From contig JAUQYT010000005.1 of the NCBI GenBank assembly GCA_030587605.1, forward strand, positions 1-16,384: a DNA stretch of 16,384 bases, read 5' to 3'. This DNA is from Candidatus Njordarchaeum guaymasense (GTDB taxonomy: Archaea > Asgardarchaeota > Njordarchaeia > Njordarchaeales > Njordarchaeaceae). The translations under genes were made by a program, and so were the position numbers. Positions 1 to 7,868 of the stretch are shown here, piece after piece (the stretch's first letter is position 1; each line of letters opens with the position of its first letter). The notes beneath the pieces were generated by a model, which was not told the origin of the DNA, did no database searches, and saw nothing but the letters and a program-made list of their open reading frames with translations.

Positions 1-561
1 TGTATTTTCGTCGATGGCGAGAATCTATTCTATTCCCAGAAGCGGCAAGGTATGGAGGTGGACTATCTAAAGCTGAAGGAGATTCTAGCTGAACGGCGAA
101 AACTTGTTAGACCATACTACTATGGTGCGAGTACGAGTGATCCGAGGCATGAGAGGTTCTTCAACTTTTTGCGCCGCGTGGGCTACGAGGTGAAGGTTCT
201 TCCCCTGATGCAGTACGAGAACAAGAGAATTGGGAAAGGGGTGGATGTCATGCTGGTCACTGACATGCTGGTTCTTGGTCATAGAAATGTCTATGACGTA
301 GCTATACTGGTAGCAGGAGATAGAGACTATCTGTATGCCGTTAAGGCGCTAAAAGAGATGGGGAAGAGAGTTGAAGTTGCGTCCTTCGATGATTCGTGTT
401 CAAGGGAATTGGGACTCACTGCAGATAGAACGATATCACTCACTCAGATAGCAGCCAAGATCGAGCTCCCCCCGCATAGACCCAAGATACTTGCGGGAAG
501 AGAAGTGACAGGGGGAGAGGAACAGGAAGTAGCCGCCTCCAATATTGGTTTGCCTGCTTAG
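1..561 (+). CDS. NYN-domain (LabA/DUF88-like) putative ribonuclease, 5' end missing
   Basis: The reading frame is open from base 1, so the true start lies before the window and the first ATG at 52 is internal. The visible part begins inside the first strand of a PIN-like NYN fold, with the acidic motif FVDGENLFYS. It continues with a KGVDVMLVTDML segment and the ILVAGDRDYLYAV motif. These are the usual acidic, metal-binding positions of NYN/LabA nucleases, which cut RNA in the cytoplasm. The last 40 or so residues after the fold are Pro/Glu-rich and probably disordered. The family assignment is strong. The RNA substrate is unknown, and neighbours do not reveal it. The next gene starts 40 bases downstream on the same strand, so the two may be co-transcribed. 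Confidence 0.85.
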   Translation, partial: CIFVDGENLFYSQKRQGMEVDYLKLKEILAERRKLVRPYYYGASTSDPRHERFFNFLRRVGYEVKVLPLMQYENKRIGKGVDVMLVTDMLVLGHRNVYDVAILVAGDRDYLYAVKALKEMGKRVEVASFDDSCSRELGLTADRTISLTQIAAKIELPPHRPKILAGREVTGGEEQEVAASNIGLPA

Positions 562-600
562 CTAAACTATTGGTAGGCTCTGGAAAGAGGTCGACGCACC

Positions 601-999
601 TTGGACTACTTTAAGAGGGTGAGGATTGTTGCTTTGGCTTCGTTGGCTCTAGCTGGGTTGCTTTTACTTTTCCCTCATGTCATGCAGGGTTCTTGGTGGT
701 CAGATGTGAAGCCCTTATTGATATGTGTCTTGGGCTTTTCTTCGTTCATCATGCTGATATTTCCTCCTCCGCCGCCGCAACGGAAGAGAAGTGAGTTGAG
801 TGAGAAAGAAGGGGAAGGAGGAGTTGAGGTTGAGATGGTGGCTTCCATTGCATGCTATGGTCGTGGCTGCGAGCATGTATACGGTAGGTTATTCCAGAGG
901 GGAGACTACGTTAGGAAGATAGTTGGTAGATGCCCCAGATGTGGAGGAGAACTCTACGTCAGAGCCATTTACGCCGTCGAGGAGAAGCGGAAGAGTTGA
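601..999 (+). CDS. small membrane protein with C-terminal zinc-ribbon-like tail
   Basis: This 132-residue protein is not a family I recognise. Two hydrophobic segments (about residues 8-28 and 37-55) form a membrane hairpin. A run of five prolines and a charged linker follow. The tail carries four cysteines at 85, 90, 111 and 114 (C-x4-C and CPRCGG), the pattern of a zinc ribbon. The start is a TTG with a GAGGTC ribosome binding site at 587-592, eight bases upstream. No in-frame ATG gives a complete first membrane span. It lies 40 bases after the NYN nuclease gene, so a shared transcript is plausible. A role in anchoring a nucleic acid or protein partner at the membrane would be speculation. 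Confidence 0.65.
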   Translation: MDYFKRVRIVALASLALAGLLLLFPHVMQGSWWSDVKPLLICVLGFSSFIMLIFPPPPPQRKRSELSEKEGEGGVEVEMVASIACYGRGCEHVYGRLFQRGDYVRKIVGRCPRCGGELYVRAIYAVEEKRKS

Positions 1000-1195
1000 A
1001 GAGAAGACGTAATCTCTGTCCGCTGGTTAAGTGCTACCATGTGCTTTTTTGGATTGTCGCATCTCTATTGCTCCAAGTTCTATCTGTTTCAGGAGCGCAC
1101 ACTAAAATGCCCTTGACCTCCCCAAGAACCAAAACACGCTCCATACGTGGACACATAGGACAAATGACTATGTATGTCTACCTAAGATAGAACAG

Positions 1196-1203
1196 TTAAT
1201 AAA
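1196..1203 (+). promoter_or_regulatory. TATA-like box A for the HMGS-like/DUF35/thiolase operon
   Basis: TTAATAAA lies about 70 bases before the first ATG of the operon. Transcription would start near 1225-1230, leaving a leader of about 45 bases. That leader contains the weak ribosome binding site GGGAG at 1257-1261. Motif reading only; the element is degenerate. Confidence 0.4.
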
Positions 1204-1272
1204 GGCGATTTCTTAGATTGGATAACATAGCCATATGTCTAGAACTGATTCTCTTAGGGAGATTGAGATTTC

Positions 1273-2316
1273 ATGGTTGGCATTATTGGTATAGGAGCTT
1301 ATGTGCCCAGTTACAGGATAAAGTTGAGCGAGATTCTGAAGGCGGACAATTTTCCGCCACCGTTGATGGACGTCGAGAAAGCTGTCCCGAACTCTGATGA
1401 GGATGTCGTAACGATGGCAGCGGAAGCCAGTGCAAACGCTCTTAGACACTCTGGATTAGCGCCAGATAAGATTGAAGCCGTATATATGGGGACCACATCG
1501 AGCCCATACTCAGATAGGATGGTCGCGTCTACTGTTGCCGCCCACATTGGCACGCCGAGTTCAGCTAATGTGATGGAGTTCGGTGGTTCAGCCAGAGCTG
1601 GAACTTCTGCCTTACTAGCTTGCATGGACCTCATAAACTCGGGCAGAGCAAAGTATGGCCTAGTCGTTGCCGCAGACAGCCTGCTGGGTTCACCGGGTAC
1701 CATGCTCGAGTTCTATTCAGGTGCTGGAGCTGGAGCCCTCTTGCTCGCAAAGGAGAACGTTATCGCAGAGATCGAGGGCGTGAACTCTTCTACCTCGGAG
1801 TTTGCTGATAAGTGGAGGAGAAGCGGTGACCCGTATATGAGCGACAGTGGAGACGACAGATTCGCTAGAGAATATGGTTACACTAAGCCTATAGTTGACG
1901 CTGCCAGCGGACTAATGAAAAGGATCGGGAAGACTTCGAAGGACTTCAAGTTTGTCATACAGCAGTTGTTGCCTTTTGGTCTTGATCCATCAAAGGGGAT
2001 TGACGCTTCGAGGAAACTCGGATTTGACATGCCGCACTTGATGCCAGGAGTGACCTTTAACGCGTTTGGAGAGACTGGGGCTTCATACGTTTTCATAGGT
2101 TTGACTCAGGTGGTAGAGCAGGCAAAGCCAAACGACAGAATGATGATAGTGTCATATGGCGGTGGATGCAGCGACGCGATCAGCCTAAGACTAACGCCCA
2201 ATGCAGACGCAAAGAAGACTGCGCTCTACTCTGTAAAGAATTTCCAGAAATCAAAGGAAGTACTGAACTATGTTCAATACTGCAAACTGAAGGGAATAAT
2301 AGGAGTGCCAGCTTGA
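1273..2316 (+). CDS. HMG-CoA synthase-like protein lacking the catalytic triad
   Basis: The 347-residue protein aligns along its whole length with archaeal HMG-CoA synthase, a thiolase-fold enzyme. Landmarks are the MVGIIGIGAYVPSYRIK start, the VPNSDEDVVTMAAEA region, ENVIAEIEG and the C-terminal YVQYCKLKGII. All three catalytic positions are changed. The general-base Glu (GSESHPY in true enzymes) is GTTSSPY around residues 73-79. The nucleophilic Cys (EFACKAGT) is replaced in EFGGSARAGT around 102-111. The catalytic His (FHQPNGKFP) is replaced in IQQLLPFG at 229-236. The fold appears intact, with no frameshift. It starts an operon, 21 bases before the DUF35 gene. It is therefore probably a structural subunit or an altered enzyme, not the mevalonate-pathway synthase. 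The reference motifs are recalled family knowledge; the losses are read directly from the sequence. Confidence 0.85.
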   Translation: MVGIIGIGAYVPSYRIKLSEILKADNFPPPLMDVEKAVPNSDEDVVTMAAEASANALRHSGLAPDKIEAVYMGTTSSPYSDRMVASTVAAHIGTPSSANVMEFGGSARAGTSALLACMDLINSGRAKYGLVVAADSLLGSPGTMLEFYSGAGAGALLLAKENVIAEIEGVNSSTSEFADKWRRSGDPYMSDSGDDRFAREYGYTKPIVDAASGLMKRIGKTSKDFKFVIQQLLPFGLDPSKGIDASRKLGFDMPHLMPGVTFNAFGETGASYVFIGLTQVVEQAKPNDRMMIVSYGGGCSDAISLRLTPNADAKKTALYSVKNFQKSKEVLNYVQYCKLKGIIGVPA

Positions 2317-2337
2317 ACAGGAGGGATAGAATAAGAT

Positions 2338-2751
2338 ATGTCAATTGCATCACCAATGTTGTGGAGAGAGATCCCGCAGCTGTATAGACTCATAGGTCTA
2401 AAATGCAAGAAGTGTGGTTACATAAACTTCCCGAGGATGGGGAGTATCTGTCTGAAATGCGGGGGCTCTGAAGGATTCGTGGATCATCCTATTAGCAGAA
2501 GAGGAAAAGTAGTAACCTTCACAGTCGAGCACGTCATGCCTCCTGGTTTTGAAGTACCAACGATCATGACAATAGTTGACACAGACGATGGGGCTAGGTT
2601 AATGGTCTCGATGACGCAAGCCAAGCCAGAGGAAGTAAAAATAGACATGCCTGTGGAGCTGGTGTTCAGAAAATTCGGCGAAGCCGATGGTCTACTTAGA
2701 TATGGTTTCCGTGCGAAACCAATCAAGGAAGCGGGAGAGGTCAAGAAATAG
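2338..2751 (+). CDS. DUF35 acyl-CoA-binding protein (zinc ribbon plus OB fold)
   Basis: This 137-residue protein has the standard DUF35 layout. A short N-terminal helix (LWREIPQLYRL) is followed by a rubredoxin-like zinc ribbon with cysteines 23, 26, 38 and 41 (CKKC...CLKC). An OB-fold domain spans about residues 55-130. In methanogenic archaea such proteins bridge acetoacetyl-CoA thiolase and HMG-CoA synthase and help channel the CoA intermediate. In bacterial steroid degradation, DUF35 partners activate thiolase-like lyases. Here it sits between the HMGS-like and thiolase genes, 21 bases after the first and 44 before the second, which points to one three-part complex. The ATG at 2338 follows a GGAGGG site at 2320-2325. 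It also gives the usual family N-terminus. Confidence 0.9.
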   Translation: MSIASPMLWREIPQLYRLIGLKCKKCGYINFPRMGSICLKCGGSEGFVDHPISRRGKVVTFTVEHVMPPGFEVPTIMTIVDTDDGARLMVSMTQAKPEEVKIDMPVELVFRKFGEADGLLRYGFRAKPIKEAGEVKK

Positions 2752-2795
2752 ACGGGGAATTGATGGTGATTAGTGTCTAGAGGTGTGAAAAGGAA

Positions 2796-3968
2796 TTGAA
2801 GAATAAAGTGGCGGTTGTAGGTTTTGGTATGATTAAGTTCGGGGAATTGTTCGAGAAGAGCTACGAGGATATGATGAGCGAAGCTTATCTCAACGCAATT
2901 AAGAGCGTCGACAAGGGGCTGGATCAGAAGGAGATACAGGCAGCGTGGCTTGGGACATGTATTGGTAGCATAATCAAGCGGGAGATCCTAACTGGCGCGT
3001 CACTTGCTGAGCCGCTATCTTTTCTACCTAGGCCTGTTTCAAGGCTTGAGAATGCGTGTGCAACTGGGTCTGACTCTTTTAGGAATGCCTGCTTTGCGGT
3101 CGCTTCAGGAGCGTACGATGTTGCCCTGGCCCTTGGGGTGGAAAAGATGCGTGACGTTCCTCCAATTGAATCACTCCAAGGAGTCGTTGCGAGAGGAATG
3201 CACCCGATCTACGCTAGGGGAATGACTGCACCCGCGGTTTTCGCGTTCTATGCAAATAGGCACATGCATGACTTCGGAACCACGAAACAGCAGATGGCTT
3301 ACGTCGCAGTAAAGAACCACAAAAATGGAGCACTAGACCCGTACGCCCACTTCCAGAGACCCATCAAATTGGAGGACGCTCTGAAGGCACCAATGGTGTG
3401 TTCTCCTCTTGGACTCTATGACTGTTGCCCAGTCACTGATGGAGCCGCTGCCGTAATAATTACCCGCGCTGAGCTTGCCAAGAAGTACACCGATGCACCA
3501 GTCTACGTCGCTGGGCTAGGACTCGCAACAGACACGTTCAACATGGCTTCCAAACCAGACTTCACAACGTTCTACGCAACCGTTGAGGCGGGCAAGGAAG
3601 CCTACAGAATGGCAGGCATTGGACCAAAGGATATCAATTTGGCCGAGGTGCACGACTGCTTCACAATAACAGAGATACTCGACACGGAGGACTTGGGGTT
3701 CTGCAAGAAAGGCGAAGGAGGAAAATTCATAGAACAAGGTAACACGGAGATAGGCGCAAAGATCCCAGTAAACCCAAGTGGCGGCTTAAAGAGCAAGGGG
3801 CACCCAATAGGAGCAACAGGGATCGCCCAGATATGCGAAATATCGTGGCACCTAAGAAACGAAGCGGACAAACGCCAAGTCAGCGGAGCTGAAATTGGGC
3901 TAACTCACAACTTGGGTGGAACAGGCTCAATAGCTGGTGTCACAATACTCTCGAACAAACTACTGTAG
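2796..3968 (+). CDS. thiolase, SCP-x/acetyl-CoA acetyltransferase type
   Basis: This 390-residue enzyme is of normal length for archaeal SCP-x-type thiolases. These enzymes condense two acyl-CoA molecules or cleave 3-ketoacyl-CoA in the cytoplasm. The active-site residues are all visible: nucleophilic Cys88 in ENACATGS, His286 in HDCFTITE, His336 in GHPIGATG and the HNLGGTGS loop at 371-378. The start is a TTG with an AGAGGTG-type site about ten bases upstream; no ATG or GTG fits the family N-terminus (KVAVVGFGMIKFG). It is the last gene of the operon. Unlike the HMGS-like partner it appears fully active. Whether it makes acetoacetyl-CoA or takes part in acyl-chain degradation is not decided by sequence. 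The facing acyl-CoA synthetase favours a role in acyl-chain metabolism. Confidence 0.92.
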   Translation: MKNKVAVVGFGMIKFGELFEKSYEDMMSEAYLNAIKSVDKGLDQKEIQAAWLGTCIGSIIKREILTGASLAEPLSFLPRPVSRLENACATGSDSFRNACFAVASGAYDVALALGVEKMRDVPPIESLQGVVARGMHPIYARGMTAPAVFAFYANRHMHDFGTTKQQMAYVAVKNHKNGALDPYAHFQRPIKLEDALKAPMVCSPLGLYDCCPVTDGAAAVIITRAELAKKYTDAPVYVAGLGLATDTFNMASKPDFTTFYATVEAGKEAYRMAGIGPKDINLAEVHDCFTITEILDTEDLGFCKKGEGGKFIEQGNTEIGAKIPVNPSGGLKSKGHPIGATGIAQICEISWHLRNEADKRQVSGAEIGLTHNLGGTGSIAGVTILSNKLL

Positions 3969-4041
3969 ACACTCAACTAGAGTACCGCAACTAGTCTGTG
4001 AAAGGCATCACTTCCTTTTGCACAAAAACAGCCCCATCCAC

Positions 4042-4048
4042 TTTTTTT
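4042..4048 (+). terminator. T-run, probable terminator of the thiolase operon
   Basis: Seven consecutive T on the coding strand lie 74 bases after the thiolase stop. Archaeal RNA polymerase often terminates on such T tracts without a hairpin. Position fits the end of the operon, but a single T7 is only moderate evidence. Confidence 0.4.
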
Positions 4049-4074
4049 GGCAAATTGATCCTAGAAAAAGAGAT

Positions 4075-4139
4075 TTTCAGGAGCATCTACTTCTGAATCA
4101 TGAGCCACAGATTGTAACCAGATTCTCTTGCTCCTGAAA
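4075..4139. repeat. 11-bp perfect inverted repeat between convergent genes
   Basis: TTTCAGGAGCA at 4075-4085 is matched by its exact reverse complement TGCTCCTGAAA at 4129-4139, with 43 bases between the arms. It sits between the thiolase and acyl-CoA synthetase stops. It could form a long-looped stem in either transcript or in read-through RNA. An effect on termination or RNA stability is an inference. Confidence 0.55.
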
Positions 4140-4172
4140 TGAAGATCTGCCTGAACCTGTCTTCTGTGGGTT

Positions 4173-5843
4173 CTACTTTGCTCCCTTGACCTTTTCCTCC
4201 TCTCTTAACGTAACCTTGACGACCTTACCAATCAGCGTGAGCGGTAGCTCTTTCCTGAACTCTATGAATTTTGGAACTTTGTAAGGAGCTATCCTGTCTT
4301 TCACAAACTGTACTATTTCCTCCTTCAGTTTCTCGGTTGCCTCGTAGCCCTGTTTGAGGACTATGAATGCCTTTATTCTTTCGCTTCCAGGGCGGTCTGT
4401 ATCTACCAGTCCAACTGTTGCAGCCATCATTACAGCTGGGTGCTCAGACAGCGTGTCGTCGACTTCTCTAGGATAAACCTTCATTCCGCCGACGTTGATC
4501 ATGTCCTTGGTTCTATCCACTATGTAGATGTACCCTTCTTCGTCCATCTTCGCTACATCACCTGTGCGGCACCATCCGCCCCCAATCAGTGAATTCTTGG
4601 TTTCCTCAGGTCTATTCCAGTATCCTTTGAAGACTTGTGGACCTCGAACTAGTAGGTCACCAGGTTCACCCAATGGGACTTCCTTGTCTCTTGTTCCCAC
4701 TTCGACGATCCTAATGTCCGTGTCTGGAAACGGCATTCCAACTGAACCTATTTTTCTGGGATGCTCAACTGGGTTTGAGGTTACGAGAGGAGAACACTCC
4801 GTCAAGCCATACGCTTCAATAACTCTCTTGCCTGTGGCTTTCTCGAATTCCTTTATGACCTCCGCCGGAAATGGAGCTGCCGCACTTATGAAGAACTTGA
4901 CCGAACTGAAGTCACATTTCTTGAAATCAGGGTGTCGAAGCATGAGCATATATAGCGTGCTTACATTGGCAAGCAAGGTTGGTCTATGTTCATTGACGAG
5001 TTGGAAAATCAGCGGGAGGTCCCTTGGATTTACAACCAGTGCTTGTGTAGCTGCATTGATCACCGACATCGTACATGTTAGTGTGCCTGCTATGTGGAAG
5101 TAGGGGAAACCAGAAACAACCGATTCTACGCCCCTTTTGAAGCCAAGCCACGCAGTGAATTGATTCATGTTTGAGAGGTGGTTGTAGTGTGTTATTGTGG
5201 CACCCTTGGGTAGCCCGGTTGTCCCTCCTGTATATTGCAGAAAGGCTGGCGTTTCCTTTAAGTCAATCTGAATACTTGGCGGGTTTGGTTTGTGCTCGGT
5301 GATAAGTTTAATGAAGTGAGTTGCGCCTGGTATTTCCTTGGGCTTTGGCAGGGGTCCCTCCGGGAAGTCACTGAGACCTGCTGAGATAACGTATTCGAGT
5401 TTGGTTTCAGTTTTAATTGCATTGACCATCTTCACATACATTTCCGCGGATACGACGACTTTAGCACCCGAATCCTTGAGTTGATGCCTTAGATCCCTGT
5501 CTTTCATCAGGGGGCTCACGCCCATCACTACTGCGCCGGCTTTCCATGCGCCCCACATTGTGATCGGATAATGCGGAAGGTTAGGCATGTGGAGTCCAAC
5601 TATGTCACCTTTTCTTATTCCCATTGCCACGAAGGCTGTAGCAAGCCTATCCGCGTAGTCCTTCAACTCACGGAAGGTTATCTTCCTCTTGTAGAAAACA
5701 ACAGCAGTTTTGTCAGGGAACTCCTTTGCCACATCGTCAAGCACAGTGTTCAACGGAGTTCTTGGCTCAGGCAACTTTGGCGGAACATGTTTGTCATAGT
5801 TCCTAAGCCAGATTCTAGATTCATAAGGGGATTTTTCACTCAA
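4173..5843 (-). CDS. AMP-forming long-chain acyl-CoA synthetase
   Basis: This ANL-superfamily ligase activates a fatty acid with ATP to acyl-AMP and then transfers it to CoA. Motifs occur in the expected order (numbered from the chosen start): P-loop YTGGTTGLPKGA near 202-213, YGLTE at 345-349, RTGD at 426-429, the hinge DRTKDMINVGG near 443-453 and a GK pair near 540 whose Lys fits the catalytic A10 position. The start chosen is TTG at 5843, giving SEKSPYESRIW as the first residues after Met. A strong AGGAGGA site (5854-5860) lies ten bases upstream. An ATG at 5882 would add 13 unconserved residues and put that site inside the gene. The product is 556 residues, a normal length. It converges on the thiolase operon and may supply its substrate. 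Chain length preference is unknown. Confidence 0.9.
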   Translation of the reverse strand: MSEKSPYESRIWLRNYDKHVPPKLPEPRTPLNTVLDDVAKEFPDKTAVVFYKRKITFRELKDYADRLATAFVAMGIRKGDIVGLHMPNLPHYPITMWGAWKAGAVVMGVSPLMKDRDLRHQLKDSGAKVVVSAEMYVKMVNAIKTETKLEYVISAGLSDFPEGPLPKPKEIPGATHFIKLITEHKPNPPSIQIDLKETPAFLQYTGGTTGLPKGATITHYNHLSNMNQFTAWLGFKRGVESVVSGFPYFHIAGTLTCTMSVINAATQALVVNPRDLPLIFQLVNEHRPTLLANVSTLYMLMLRHPDFKKCDFSSVKFFISAAAPFPAEVIKEFEKATGKRVIEAYGLTECSPLVTSNPVEHPRKIGSVGMPFPDTDIRIVEVGTRDKEVPLGEPGDLLVRGPQVFKGYWNRPEETKNSLIGGGWCRTGDVAKMDEEGYIYIVDRTKDMINVGGMKVYPREVDDTLSEHPAVMMAATVGLVDTDRPGSERIKAFIVLKQGYEATEKLKEEIVQFVKDRIAPYKVPKFIEFRKELPLTLIGKVVKVTLREEEKVKGAK

Positions 5844-5890
5844 ATTCTTCCTCTCCTCCTGAGGTTGACAGTTATATCCCATTATCTAGT

Positions 5891-5900
5891 ATTTTATCTT
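5891..5900 (-). promoter_or_regulatory. TATA-like box A for the acyl-CoA synthetase
   Basis: Read on the minus strand this is AAGATAAAAT. It would place the transcript start near 5870 and give a leader of about 27 bases that includes the AGGAGGA ribosome binding site. This agrees with the TTG start at 5843. A separate TATA-like ATTTATGG at 5921-5928 on the plus strand could serve the divergent SNAP-like gene. Confidence 0.45.
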
Positions 5901-5987
5901 TTAGGTCTGCGGGATCACTAATTTATGGGGTAGGATGTCACAGTAAATGTTGACTACTAGGACGCGTACGTGAGGAGGATAATTCCA

Positions 5988-7037
5988 ATGAGCGATGATA
6001 TTCAGAAGCTTAAAGATGAGGCCGAAAAGTATCTCTCAATGAAAGTGAAGCATGCGGCAGCAGAGAAATTCTTCGAAGCTGCATCTATGTTAGGTGAACG
6101 AGGCGATCAAGCTGAGGCTACCAAACTTCTGCTTCAAGGAGTGAAGTTATACGAGGAGGAGAAGAAGGAGAAAAGCGCTGACTTTTTCGAGAAAGCTGCG
6201 GCGAAATTCGATGAATTGAAGGAACCCAAACTCGCAGGGGAGACCTATCTTAGGGCTGCAAAGTTACACACAAGCAAGGGAGACCACAGAGCAGCGATAC
6301 CAGTTTACCTTAAAGTCACGGAGTCATATCTGAAGGCTAACATGGTCAGAAACGGCGCAGATGGTCTCAGGTCAGCAGCTGAGGAATATGGAAAACTAGG
6401 TGAATCCATACTGATGGCACAGCATTTCGAGAAAAGCGCGGAGACAAGACTTCAGGTAAAAGACGTGGATGGAACCTTACAGGACTTCAACAATGCTACG
6501 ACAATATATCAAAAAGTAGGTCGTTTTGATGAATCAGCGAGATGCTTGAAGCAAGCTGCCGAGATACTCGCTCAGTCAAGCAATAGAAAAGATGCAGAGA
6601 AGTATTATGTTGCGGCTGCCGACGACTTGCAGAAAGCGGCAAAAGAGAGCACTAAGTCTGGGGAGCGGGACAAAGCCGTAAAATCTCTTTTGGAGGCTGC
6701 TTCAATATACCAAAAGGGTGGTGATTTCAGAGAGGCAGCTAGTTGCCATATGCAGGCTGCAGATGAGTATTTGAAGAATGAGAACGCGGAAGAAGCGGCT
6801 CAGAACTACAGGAGAGCCGTCATAGAACGTCTACTCGCCGGAGAACTTAAGTTTGCCAAAAGCGCGGTTGACGGGATAAAGGATGAGAAGGTCCGAAACG
6901 CATCTAGTTTCAAGCAAACTGTAAGCTTAGTGGAAGCCTTTGAGAAAGTTGACGAGGAAGGGTTGAACAAGTTGCTAAAGGAGATAAATGATTTCAGCTG
7001 GGTTCGATTATGCCTCGCCTTCGGAAGAGTGCTATAA
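5988..7037 (+). CDS. alpha-SNAP-like helical-repeat (TPR) protein
   Basis: The 349-residue protein is almost wholly alpha-helical, with TPR-like pairs repeating every 35-40 residues. Typical segments are AAEKFFEAASMLGERG, ADFFEKAAAKFDEL, AGETYLRAAKLH and AAQNYRRAVIERLL. The repeats have the AAxxF/Y...AA...Y spacing seen in eukaryotic soluble NSF attachment proteins. The C-terminal part (AKSAVDGIKDEK, then LVEAFEKVDEEGLNKLLKEI and WVRLCLAFGRVL) also resembles the SNAP C-terminal region. There is no signal peptide or membrane span. The ATG at 5988 follows GAGGAGG at 5972-5978; a GTG at 5970 would overlap that site. Eukaryotic alpha-SNAP bridges SNAREs and the NSF ATPase; neither is seen here, so the partner is unknown. 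A generic TPR scaffold is the alternative. Confidence 0.75.
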   Translation: MSDDIQKLKDEAEKYLSMKVKHAAAEKFFEAASMLGERGDQAEATKLLLQGVKLYEEEKKEKSADFFEKAAAKFDELKEPKLAGETYLRAAKLHTSKGDHRAAIPVYLKVTESYLKANMVRNGADGLRSAAEEYGKLGESILMAQHFEKSAETRLQVKDVDGTLQDFNNATTIYQKVGRFDESARCLKQAAEILAQSSNRKDAEKYYVAAADDLQKAAKESTKSGERDKAVKSLLEAASIYQKGGDFREAASCHMQAADEYLKNENAEEAAQNYRRAVIERLLAGELKFAKSAVDGIKDEKVRNASSFKQTVSLVEAFEKVDEEGLNKLLKEINDFSWVRLCLAFGRVL

Positions 7038-7145
7038 GATAGCATAGAGAAAAGGAAAAGGTAAGGGAGATGTTCGAGGCAAAGTGTGACTCAAATTCAA
7101 GGGCAGTTTAGAGAAGATAGGAGAAGACTAGCCCTCTTGAGATGG

Positions 7146-7868
7146 CTACTTGCCCTTCGGAATTATCTCCATTCCCTTGTCCGTGATTTTAACGCCATGA
7201 ACTTCTTTGCTGTTGTTTGTTCCTCTCATCTTAAGTATTGAGAGCGTTCTCTCGAATTTGCTGCCGACTATACTGTTCTCTAATAGGAAGACACCGTCTG
7301 CTATGAATTCTTCGACGCCGAATCTTCCGAGCCTACCTGGAGTGTTGACCTCTGAAACAACCAAGCTCGTGCACTCCAGCTCGGAGAGAAGTGAGCCGAG
7401 TTGAGAGATTGCCCTTCTTATTTCTGACTCTGATTCTAGTCTAAGTGCAAGTCCAGGTATCGAGTCTATCACAGCCCTCTTTGCGCTAATCTCGTTAACA
7501 GCTTCATAGATCTTTAGAAGTAAGCTGTTCGTGTCGTAGTAGCTGATCTTATACATTTCCGATGAAGGGATCCTAGCCTTTGGCGAAGCTGCGTCAATTA
7601 TCGCGATTTTCTTCTGGTCTTCAAGTTCCTTGAGATCCCAGCCGAAGCGTAGCATGTTCTGACGAATGCTTTTGGGTCTCTCTTCAGTGGTGATCATGAT
7701 TCCAGGTTCATTATAGTATTTGGCTCCATAATACAAGAATTGAGTAGATAAGATGCTCTTGCCAGTGCCACACCCTCCCGCCACTAGGACTATCCTACCC
7801 TTTGGGATCCCCCCTTCAAGAAGAGCATTGAGCGAATCTATACCAGTCTTGACTCTCTCAAATGACAT
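7146..7868 (-). CDS. single-domain KaiC/RadA-like ATPase
   Basis: This 240-residue protein is a single RecA-fold domain of the archaeal KaiC-like family. Walker A is GGCGTGKS at 31-38 and the paired acidic residues E62-E63 occur in TTEERP. Walker B is RAVIDS with Asp135, and the KMRGT segment lies near 213-217. It starts with the usual FERVKTGIDSLNALLEGGIPKG leader of the family. Such proteins bind and hydrolyse ATP, often as hexamers, and are linked to signalling or motility; the specific role here is not visible. CGAGGG at 7877-7882 lies eight bases before the ATG. It follows the PDCD5 gene on the same strand after 167 bases, which contain a TATA-like TTATTTAG, so it probably has its own promoter. 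Confidence 0.85.
   Translation of the reverse strand: MSFERVKTGIDSLNALLEGGIPKGRIVLVAGGCGTGKSILSTQFLYYGAKYYNEPGIMITTEERPKSIRQNMLRFGWDLKELEDQKKIAIIDAASPKARIPSSEMYKISYYDTNSLLLKIYEAVNEISAKRAVIDSIPGLALRLESESEIRRAISQLGSLLSELECTSLVVSEVNTPGRLGRFGVEEFIADGVFLLENSIVGSKFERTLSILKMRGTNNSKEVHGVKITDKGMEIIPKGK

Noticed and set aside
930..1190. 86-codon open frame overlapping the end of the zinc-ribbon membrane gene
   Set aside because: It overlaps a better-supported gene in another frame, has no ribosome binding site, and its composition is Arg-rich noise followed by unconserved sequence.
6960..7037. Possible frameshift at the end of the SNAP-like gene, because the last residues look abrupt
   Set aside because: The segment WVRLCLAFGRVL fits the end of SNAP-type proteins, and no other frame continues the homology.
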